From Gammaproteobacteria bacterium (GTDB lineage: Bacteria > Pseudomonadota > Gammaproteobacteria > Nitrococcales > Nitrococcaceae): a DNA stretch of 12,469 nt. The notes under the pieces were generated by a model. That model did not search any database. It was not told the DNA's origin and saw nothing but the letters and a program-made list of their open reading frames with translations. The stretch spans positions 1 to 12,469 of the forward strand of contig JAGXLT010000004.1 in assembly GCA_018334525.1 (NCBI GenBank), in the 5' to 3' direction. A program made the translations under genes and the position numbers. Positions 7,255 to 12,469 of the stretch are shown one piece after another. The number at the start of each line of letters is the position of its first letter. Position 1 is the stretch's first letter.

Positions 7255-7686
7255 ATGGCCGACGAGCCAACACAACAATTTGCCATTCAAAAGCTTTACC
7301 TAAAGGATTGCTCTTTAGAAAATCCGGCAGCGCCCGGTGTTTTTCGTGAAAGCTGGAAGCCGGAAGCCCGCGTTGAGCTCAATACCAAGAATGAAGATTT
7401 AGGTGAGAATCTGTTTGAAGTGGTTCTGACGGTTACCGTCACGGCCACCAAAGATGAGCAGACCATTTATCTTTGTGAAGTTCATCAGGCCGGCGTCTTC
7501 ACGCTCAGCGGGTTTACTGAGGAGGCCACCGATCAGCTGCTCGGCGCCTATTGCCCGGGCGTTCTGTTTGCGTATGCCAGAGAAGCAGTATCCGATCTGA
7601 CTTGCAAGGCAGGCTATCCACCGATGCTGTTGTCACCGGTTAACTTCGACGCCTTGTACGCACGGAAAAAGCAAAACCAGCAATGA
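7255..7686 (+). CDS. secB: Protein-export chaperone SecB
   Basis: SecB is a tetrameric cytoplasmic chaperone that binds unfolded preproteins and hands them to SecA for Sec-dependent export. The 143-residue product shows the family pattern throughout: FAIQKLYLKDCSLENPAAPGVF (9-30), W35-P37 (ESWKPE), EVVLTVTVTA (55-64), FLCEV-like YLCEVHQAGVF (72-82), LLGAYCPGVLFAYARE (95-110) and the C-terminal PPMLLSPVNFDALY (122-135). E. coli SecB has 155 residues; the difference is mainly a shorter C-terminal tail, the region that contacts the SecA zinc domain in E. coli. It starts behind a strong SD, 18 nt after yibN, and its stop overlaps the gpsA start as ATGA, so secB and gpsA are likely translationally coupled. 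Confidence 0.98.
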   Translation: MADEPTQQFAIQKLYLKDCSLENPAAPGVFRESWKPEARVELNTKNEDLGENLFEVVLTVTVTATKDEQTIYLCEVHQAGVFTLSGFTEEATDQLLGAYCPGVLFAYAREAVSDLTCKAGYPPMLLSPVNFDALYARKKQNQQ

Positions 7687-8678
7687 AGCGGATTGCGGTG
7701 TTGGGTGCTGGCTCCTGGGGCACTGCCCTGGCGCTGGTACTCGCTCGCAACGGCCATACGATCTCCCTGTGGGGGCGTAATGCCGATGTCATGACTGACA
7801 TGCGCGAACACCGCATTAACGCCCGCTATCTGCCTGATCACGCACTACCGGCGACGATTACGCCAACCGCCGACCTTACCGTGGCGGTTAAAAACTGTGA
7901 TGTCGTCCTTATCGCTGCACCGAGTGCCACTTTCAGCAGTCTGTGTGAAGCCATTGCCCCTCTGGTAAATATGAGGACGCCCATTGTGTGGGCCACTAAA
8001 GGCCTGGCGGCCGGCGGGCACGGGCTTCTTCATGATGTGGCTCGATCCGCCTTGCCCGGCGCACCGCTTGCTGTACTTTCCGGCCCCAGCTTTGCTGCCG
8101 AAGTAGCGGCGGGACTACCTACCGCCATCGTGCTAGCCAGCGATCAGTCTGACGTTGCCAGCAACCTCTCAGCCCTTTTTCATGAAGAGCGCTTTCGGGT
8201 ATACACCAGTAACGATATGGTCGGTGTGCAGCTCGGTGGGGCGGTTAAAAACGTGCTGGCCATTGCCACGGGTATTGCCGATGGATTGGGTTTTGGCGCA
8301 AACGCAAGAGCCGGTTTAATCACCCGCGGGCTGGCTGAAGTTCGACGCCTGGGTGCCCGTCTTGGCGCGCAGGACGCCACATTAACCGGGCTGGCAGGCA
8401 TGGGTGATTTAATTCTGACCTGTACTGATGATCAATCAAGAAACCGCCGCTTTGGTATCGCACTGGGCCGGGGGGAATCAGCAGACGATGCTGCCGCACA
8501 CATCGGCCAGGTGGTCGAAGGCGCATTTACCGCCGCAGAAGTGGCCGACATGGCAGATCGTTTGGCGGTGGAAATGCCCATCTGTCAGCAGGTCAATGCC
8601 GTGTTATCACAAGGGGTAGCGCCACAGACCGCCGCACAGCTTTTAATGGATCGCGCCCCGCGCGCGGAGTTTAACTAA
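7683..8678 (+). CDS. gpsA: NAD(P)-dependent glycerol-3-phosphate dehydrogenase GpsA
   Basis: GpsA reduces dihydroxyacetone phosphate to sn-glycerol-3-phosphate, the backbone precursor of phospholipids, in the cytoplasm. The 331-residue product has the Rossmann dinucleotide motif GAGSWGTA (8-15), the second strand with GRNADV (31-36), CDVVLIAAPS (72-81), VWATKG with K106, LSGPSFAAEVAAGLPTA (132-148), VQLGGAVKNVLAIATGIADG with catalytic K189, FGANARAGLITRGLAE (204-219), GLAGMGDLILTCT (236-248) and the SRN motif (252-254). Length and all landmarks match the family. It begins in a 4-nt ATGA overlap with secB and has only a poor SD (GGAA-rich stretch far upstream), consistent with coupling. Its 3' end overlaps the convergent trmL by 4 nt with no terminator in between. 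Confidence 0.98.
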   Translation: MKRIAVLGAGSWGTALALVLARNGHTISLWGRNADVMTDMREHRINARYLPDHALPATITPTADLTVAVKNCDVVLIAAPSATFSSLCEAIAPLVNMRTPIVWATKGLAAGGHGLLHDVARSALPGAPLAVLSGPSFAAEVAAGLPTAIVLASDQSDVASNLSALFHEERFRVYTSNDMVGVQLGGAVKNVLAIATGIADGLGFGANARAGLITRGLAEVRRLGARLGAQDATLTGLAGMGDLILTCTDDQSRNRRFGIALGRGESADDAAAHIGQVVEGAFTAAEVADMADRLAVEMPICQQVNAVLSQGVAPQTAAQLLMDRAPRAEFN

Positions 8679-9142
8679 CACCCACCGCTGTAATCCTGCT
8701 GTCGCCACGCCTCAAAAACCGCCACCGCCACACTGTTGGATAGATTCAAACTGCGATTACCGGGGCGCATCGGCAGGCGGAGGCGCTGCTCGGGCGGGAA
8801 TAAACTCAGCACCTCAGTAGGTAGGCCGGCCGTTTCGCTGCCAAATACCAGTGCATCGTTACTGCTAAAGTCGGGTTGATCAAAACGCCGGGTTGCCCGC
8901 GTGGTGAATGCCCACAAACGATCCGGCTGCACCGCTTCAATAAAGGCCTGTATATCAGCATGGACTTCAAGCGCTGCCAGTTCATGGTAATCAAGGCCGG
9001 CTCGGCGCATCCGCCGATCATCCAAAACAAAGCCAAGGGGTTCGATTAAGTGCAGGCGTGCGCCGGTATTCGCGCACAAGCGAATCACATTACCCGTATT
9101 GGGCGGAATTTCCGGGCGGTGCAGAACAACATGGCAGGGCAT
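8675..9142 (-). CDS. trmL: tRNA (cytidine(34)/uridine(34)-2'-O)-methyltransferase TrmL
   Basis: TrmL is a small SPOUT-family methyltransferase that uses SAM to 2'-O-methylate the wobble nucleotide (position 34) of tRNA-Leu isoacceptors. The 155-residue product has all three SPOUT signatures: motif 1 PEIPPNTGNVIRLCANTG (10-27), motif 2 ALVFGSETAGLP (97-108), and motif 3 with the trefoil knot, LRLPMRPGNRSLNLSNSVAV (121-140), followed by FEAWRQ. Length matches the E. coli enzyme of about 157. It follows ntrC on the same strand after 19 nt, so it may be read through from ntrBC. No SD is visible before the ATG at 9142 (the bases just before it read CTACGCCC), and a TATGAT hexamer ends 8 nt upstream, so an own, possibly leaderless, transcript is an alternative. 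It ends at TAG, overlapping gpsA by 4 nt. Confidence 0.95.
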   Translation of the reverse strand: MPCHVVLHRPEIPPNTGNVIRLCANTGARLHLIEPLGFVLDDRRMRRAGLDYHELAALEVHADIQAFIEAVQPDRLWAFTTRATRRFDQPDFSSNDALVFGSETAGLPTEVLSLFPPEQRLRLPMRPGNRSLNLSNSVAVAVFEAWRQQDYSGGC

Positions 9143-9150
9143 GGGCGTAG

Positions 9151-9156
9151 ATCATA
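9151..9156 (-). promoter_or_regulatory. Possible -10 hexamer for trmL
   Basis: On the minus strand TATGAT lies 8 nt before the trmL ATG. Transcription from it would begin within a few bases of the start codon, giving a leaderless or nearly leaderless mRNA. There is no -35 at proper spacing: a TTGCCG is present but only 11 nt away. Treat as tentative. Confidence 0.22.
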
Positions 9157-9161
9157 CCCGC

Positions 9162-10559
9162 TCACAGCGGCAATCGCAGATCTCTAATTTTCCGCGTTAA
9201 GGTATTTCGACCCCAGCCAAGCAGGCGTGCCGCATCCTGGCGTCTTCCACCGGTTCGGCGCAGCGCCGCCTCAATCAGAATACGCTCCAGACGCGTTTGT
9301 GCATCCGCTAACGACCCCTCACCCCGTTCGGCCGTTTGCTGATCAGCCCAGCGGGCCAATGCGCTTTCCCAATCCATCGCCGGCTCGCTGGCAACACGCT
9401 CTTTCAGCAGCTCAGGCGGCAGGTCTTCCATTTGTACCTCACGCCCGCTGGCCATCACCGTCAGCCATCGGCAGGTGTTTTCCAGCTCACGCACATTGCC
9501 CGGCCAGGGCAGTTGCTGAAGGCACTGCGCCACCGTTGCAGTGAGCAGCTTCGATTCAACATTGAGCTCTTTGGCCGCACGCTGCAGAAAATGAGCAGCC
9601 AGCTCGGGAATATCCGCCTGACGCTGACGCAAAGCGGGCACCTGAATTCGAATCACATTTAAGCGATGAAACAGATCTTCACGAAACCGCCCCGCCTCGA
9701 CCAATTGCTCCAGGTTCTGATGGGTAGCAGCGACAATGCGAACATCCACCTGCATCGGCGTATGCGCACCCACCCGATAAAATTCACCATCCGCTAAAAC
9801 ACGTAACAGCCGCGTTTGTAACTCGGCCGGCATATCGCCGATTTCATCTAAAAACAGCGTGCCGCCATCGGCCTGCTCAAAGCGCCCGCGGCGCACCTGG
9901 TGGGCACCCGTAAATGCCCCTTTTTCATGGCCGAACAGCTCTGATTCCATCAGATCACGCGGAATAGCTGCCATATTGAGCGCAATAAACGGCGCGTTTG
10001 CCCGCGGACTGTGCCGATGCAGCGCCCGGGCCACCAGCTCTTTACCGGTGCCCGATTCGCCATTAATTAATACCGTAATATTCGAGCGAGACAAGCGCCC
10101 GATGGCACGAAACACCTCCTGCATCGCCGGTGCTTCGCCAATAATTTCGGGCATATTTTCACGCCCGGCTGATGGCGCAGCCGTTGTCCGCGCTGCCGCG
10201 GCGGCACGGCGAACCAACTCCACGGCCTCTTCCATATCAAACGGCTTGGGCAGATATTCAAAAGCCCCGCCTTCGTAAGCAGACACTGCGGCATCTAAAT
10301 CCGAATGCGCCGTCATAATAATGATGGGTAGATCCGGATAGGCCACATGCACACGCTGCATAAGATCTAACCCGTCAAAGCGTGGCATTCGAATATCACT
10401 GATTAAAACATCCGGCTGCTGACGCTCCAGCTGCGCTAATGCCTCTTCGCCGGTTTCAAAATCAACCGCCTCAATGCCCGCACGCTCAAGCGCTTTTTGA
10501 AGCACCCACCGAATTGATCGGTCATCATCCACAATCCAGGCCGTGATTTGATCACTCAT
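9162..10559 (-). CDS. ntrC: Nitrogen regulation response regulator NtrC (sigma-54 activator)
   Basis: NtrC, when phosphorylated by NtrB, activates sigma-54 RNA polymerase at nitrogen-limitation promoters such as that of glnA. The 465-residue product has a receiver domain (1-120) with the acidic pocket D11-D13, phospho-acceptor D55 in LISDIRMP, T83 and K105. The AAA+ domain (about 138-375) has Walker A GESGTGKE (167-174), the sigma-54-contacting GAFTGA (214-219), Walker B GTLFLDEI (233-240) and WPGNVRELEN (352-361). A Fis-type helix-turn-helix follows at about 424-462 (GGRRQDAARLLGWGRNTLTRKI). The start at 10559 is chosen because GGAGGA lies 5 nt before it and MSDQITAWIVDDD matches family N-termini; an upstream in-frame start at 10622 would sit deep inside ntrB. 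It overlaps the ntrB end by 8 nt. Confidence 0.97.
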   Translation of the reverse strand: MSDQITAWIVDDDRSIRWVLQKALERAGIEAVDFETGEEALAQLERQQPDVLISDIRMPRFDGLDLMQRVHVAYPDLPIIIMTAHSDLDAAVSAYEGGAFEYLPKPFDMEEAVELVRRAAAAARTTAAPSAGRENMPEIIGEAPAMQEVFRAIGRLSRSNITVLINGESGTGKELVARALHRHSPRANAPFIALNMAAIPRDLMESELFGHEKGAFTGAHQVRRGRFEQADGGTLFLDEIGDMPAELQTRLLRVLADGEFYRVGAHTPMQVDVRIVAATHQNLEQLVEAGRFREDLFHRLNVIRIQVPALRQRQADIPELAAHFLQRAAKELNVESKLLTATVAQCLQQLPWPGNVRELENTCRWLTVMASGREVQMEDLPPELLKERVASEPAMDWESALARWADQQTAERGEGSLADAQTRLERILIEAALRRTGGRRQDAARLLGWGRNTLTRKIRDLRLPL

Positions 10560-11610
10560 CGGTTTCCTCCAGCGGTAACCAGACGGTAAAAGTCGTACAT
10601 CCCGGTTCGCTATTGCACTCAATTAATCCGCCATGCCGGTCCACCAGGTTTTGTGCAATCGGCAGACCGATGCCTGTCCCCTCTGCGCGACCCGTCACCA
10701 TGGGGTAAAAAATTCGATCCTGTAGTGCAAGCGGTATCCCCGGGCCGTTATCAATAATGTCGATTCGTAACACGAGCCGATGCTGCCGGTTGCCGATCGT
10801 AAAGCGCCGCTGGCTGCGGGTGCGCAACATGATTTCACCCTGACCATCCAGTGCCTGTAAGGCATTGCGTACAATATTAAGCAATGCCTGAATCAGCTGA
10901 TCACCGGCCGCCGGCAAGGGCGGTAAGCTCGGATCATAATCCCGCTGAATCACTACCCCTTCTGGGGCTTCGGCCACCGCTAGATGGCGCACACGCTCAA
11001 GAATTTCATGCACATTCGTGGGCTGCTTTTCCAGCCGACTCTCCGGGCCCAACAGGCCATCGACCAGTGCACGCAGCCGATCTGCTTCACTAATGATGAT
11101 GCGCGTATATTCCTTAAGCTCCTCACGTCCAAGCTCTGACTCCAACAACTGCGCTGCACCCCGCAGACCCCCAAGGGGGTTTTTAATCTCATGCGCCAAA
11201 CCACGCACCAGCTCTCGAATGGCTGCATTTTGGGCGATCATGCGATTTTCGCGTGAAATACGCAGATGCCGATCAATATGTTCCAGCTCCAGCAATAACC
11301 GCCCGCCCGGCAGTGGTGTGACGGCACAATCGAGCGTCACGGTTCTCTCACCACTCAACGCCACACGGATTTCACGTTCGGCATAGCTCGCGCCCTGATC
11401 CTGTGCATGCGCAATCGCAGCATTTAAGACAGCCAGACCGGGGGCAACGGTTAATAAAGGCTCACCAATGGCCTGTCGCGTGCTCAATTGCAACAAGGCC
11501 TCACCCACCGCATTCAGCCACTGCACTTGCAGGGCTTGATCCACCACAATCACCGCACTAGTGAGGTTATCGAGGATCTCGCTGGTGGCATTGTTCGGTG
11601 GTTTGATCAT
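10552..11610 (-). CDS. ntrB: Nitrogen regulation sensor histidine kinase/phosphatase NtrB
   Basis: NtrB is a soluble kinase/phosphatase of NtrC, controlled through the PII protein according to nitrogen status. Read from 11610 it has 352 residues (E. coli 349). It comprises a PAS-type sensor (about 10-115, ILDNLTSAVIVVD), a dimerisation/phosphotransfer helix with H140 in GLAHEIKNPLGGLRGAAQLL, and a catalytic HATPase_c domain with N-box NIVRNALQAL (245-254), DNGPGIP (287-293), F-box-like IFYPMVTGR (300-308) and GTGIGLPIAQ (311-320). There is no signal peptide or membrane helix. An in-frame GTG at 11634 would add 8 residues, but it lies inside the glnA–ntrB hairpin and gives a non-family N-terminus. 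SD-like AGGGG, 8 nt before the ATG at 11610, belongs to that hairpin's 3' arm. The gene ends overlapping ntrC. Confidence 0.96.
   Translation of the reverse strand: MIKPPNNATSEILDNLTSAVIVVDQALQVQWLNAVGEALLQLSTRQAIGEPLLTVAPGLAVLNAAIAHAQDQGASYAEREIRVALSGERTVTLDCAVTPLPGGRLLLELEHIDRHLRISRENRMIAQNAAIRELVRGLAHEIKNPLGGLRGAAQLLESELGREELKEYTRIIISEADRLRALVDGLLGPESRLEKQPTNVHEILERVRHLAVAEAPEGVVIQRDYDPSLPPLPAAGDQLIQALLNIVRNALQALDGQGEIMLRTRSQRRFTIGNRQHRLVLRIDIIDNGPGIPLALQDRIFYPMVTGRAEGTGIGLPIAQNLVDRHGGLIECNSEPGCTTFTVWLPLEETDE
10565..10570 (-). promoter_or_regulatory. Shine-Dalgarno of ntrC
   Basis: GGAGGA on the minus strand, 5 nt before the ATG at 10559 and inside the end of ntrB, decides the ntrC start and indicates coupled translation of the kinase and regulator. 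Confidence 0.8.
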
Positions 11611-11613
11611 GGT

Positions 11614-11640
11614 AAAAGCCCCTGCAGCTGGCACAGGGGC
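11614..11640 (-). terminator. Terminator-like hairpin between glnA and ntrB
   Basis: On the minus strand GCCCCTG (11640-11634) and CAGGGGC (11624-11618) form a perfect 7-bp stem with six G:C pairs and a 9-nt loop, followed at once by TTTT (11617-11614). It begins 12 nt after the glnA stop and ends 3 nt before the ntrB ATG. The U-run is short, so partial termination is likely. This would fit high glnA and lower ntrBC expression from the same promoter, as known for E. coli glnA–glnLG. The 3' arm also carries the only SD-like bases for ntrB. Confidence 0.6.
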
Positions 11641-11652
11641 TTATGCCGTCGC

Positions 11653-12469
11653 TTAAACGCTGTAGTAGAGGTCAAATTCCAGTGGGTGCGTTGTCATACG
11701 CAACTGCTGGACTTCCTCCCGCTTCAGGTCGATATAGCCATCAATGGAATCATCAGTGAATACCCCACCGGCTTTCAGGAACTCACGATCCTGATCGAGC
11801 GCATCCAGTGCTTCTTCCAGTGAGAAGGCCACTTTCGGGATATCGGCTTCTTCTTCCGGCGGCAGATCATAAAGATCCTTATCCATGGCATCGCCAGGGT
11901 GGATCTTGTTCTGAATACCATCAAGGCCGGCCATCAGCATTGCGGCGAAGCAGAGATACGGATTAGCGGTGCTATCGCCAAAGCGCAACTCAACCCGACG
12001 CGCCTTAGGATTGGCCACCCAGGGAATACGCACCGAAGCGGAGCGGTTACGCGCGGAGTAGGCCAGCAACACCGGCGCTTCAAAACCCGGCACCAGGCGC
12101 TTGTAGCTGTTGGTCGAAGCATTGGCAAAGGCATTCAGCGCCTTGGCATGCTTAATAACACCGCCGATGTAATACAGGGCTGTCTCAGACAAGCCACCGT
12201 ACTGATCACCGGCGAATAACATCTCGCCGGTCTTTCCAATCGACTGATGCACGTGCATACCACTGCCGTTATCGCCGACCACCGGCTTCGGCATAAAGGT
12301 GGCGGTTTTGCCGTAGGCGGCGGCCACGTTATGCACAACGTATTTTAAGGCCTGCACTTCGTCGGCTTTTTTCACCAGGGTGTTAAAGGCCACGCCAATT
12401 TCACACTGCCCGGCGGTTGCCACCTCATGGTGATGAACCTCGGTTTTCTGACCCATGTCAGTCAGGGCT
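11653..12469 (-). CDS. glnA: Type I glutamine synthetase GlnA, C-terminal part (5' end outside window)
   Basis: GlnA joins ammonium to glutamate with ATP to make glutamine and is the main ammonium-assimilating enzyme at low nitrogen. About 271 C-terminal residues are visible; the full protein is expected to be about 469. Landmarks are [15 protein letters not shown] (metal and substrate region), KTATFMPKP with [12 protein letters not shown] (ATP/metal site), [30 protein letters not shown] (the glutamate/ammonium site and arginine cluster), [22 protein letters not shown] and the C-terminal FDLYYSV. The regulatory adenylylation tyrosine is present in the DLYDLPPEE motif (codon at 11869-11871), so control by GlnE-type adenylylation is likely. 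The frame is open through the window edge, and the ATG at 12456 is an internal Met, not a start. The promoter, probably sigma-54/NtrC dependent, lies outside the window. ntrB and ntrC follow on the same strand after a hairpin. Confidence 0.98.
   Translation of the reverse strand, partial: ALTDMGQKTEVHHHEVATAGQCEIGVAFNTLVKKADEVQALKYVVHNVAAAYGKTATFMPKPVVGDNGSGMHVHQSIGKTGEMLFAGDQYGGLSETALYYIGGVIKHAKALNAFANASTNSYKRLVPGFEAPVLLAYSARNRSASVRIPWVANPKARRVELRFGDSTANPYLCFAAMLMAGLDGIQNKIHPGDAMDKDLYDLPPEEEADIPKVAFSLEEALDALDQDREFLKAGGVFTDDSIDGYIDLKREEVQQLRMTTHPLEFDLYYSV

Noticed and set aside
8658..8667. CCGCGCGCGG palindrome near the gpsA end
   Set aside because: It has no loop and no U-run beyond TTT; alternating CG here is explained by Arg/Ala codons of gpsA.
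9859..10278. A 139-residue open frame on the plus strand opposite ntrC
   Set aside because: It is antisense to a fully conserved AAA+ domain, has no SD or family resemblance, and has low-complexity Ala/Ser/Arg composition typical of the shadow of a GC-rich gene.
10560..10622. N-terminal extension of NtrC starting at 10622
   Set aside because: It would lie inside ntrB and add 21 residues not found in the family. The ATG at 10559 has a strong SD and the expected N-terminus.
11611..11634. GTG at 11634 as the ntrB start
   Set aside because: The codon is in the loop/stem of the glnA terminator-like hairpin and adds eight residues encoded by the hairpin; the ATG at 11610 gives the normal NtrB N-terminus and length.
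1..12469. A new defence, mobile or secondary-metabolite system
   Set aside because: Every gene belongs to a known core family in a known gammaproteobacterial context. I saw no repeats, integrase, transposase, array, composition shift or unexplained long gene-free stretch.

Overview
The window reads as a chromosomal core-genome segment of a gammaproteobacterium. The gene sets hslU–DUF971–ubiE–ubiJ–ubiB, envC/ctpA facing yibN–secB–gpsA, and glnA–ntrB–ntrC are all gammaproteobacterial in content and order. The base composition is moderately GC-rich by eye and looks even across the window. I saw no sign of recent transfer, mobile elements, tRNA or rRNA genes, or CRISPR. A lineage near Ectothiorhodospiraceae/Chromatiales or the halophilic gammaproteobacteria is plausible, but I cannot fix genus or family from sequence alone.

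Layout. (1) Positions 1-4347, + strand: the 3' part of hslU (protease ATPase), a small DUF971 protein, then ubiE, ubiJ and ubiB for ubiquinone synthesis. Every junction is a 7-nt gap or an overlap, so this is one tightly coupled operon. (2) Positions 4337-6745, - strand: envC (amidase activator) followed by ctpA (periplasmic S41 protease), 3 nt apart, forming a cell-envelope pair. (3) Positions 6808-8678, + strand, diverging from envC across a 62-nt promoter region: a membrane-anchored rhodanese (YibN type), secB and gpsA. (4) Positions 8675-12469, - strand: the 3' part of glnA, a terminator-like hairpin, ntrB, ntrC, then trmL.

How the genes work together. HslU unfolds substrates for the HslV protease. 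UbiE, UbiJ and UbiB act in the late aerobic ubiquinone pathway. EnvC activates septal amidases, and CtpA-type proteases trim envelope proteins. SecB keeps preproteins export-competent, and GpsA makes glycerol-3-phosphate for phospholipids. GlnA assimilates ammonium under NtrB/NtrC control. TrmL modifies the tRNA-Leu wobble base and may be carried on ntrBC transcripts.

The DNA is very compact. The longest stretch without a gene is 62 nt, and both convergent gene pairs overlap at their 3' ends. I found no previously undescribed system. The points worth a second look are modest: a hairpin between glnA and ntrB that may also hold ntrB's ribosome-binding site; loss of gpmI and grxC from a usually conserved cluster; an SD-less trmL start; an uncharacterised DUF971 gene coupled to ubiE; and the overlapping convergent ends.
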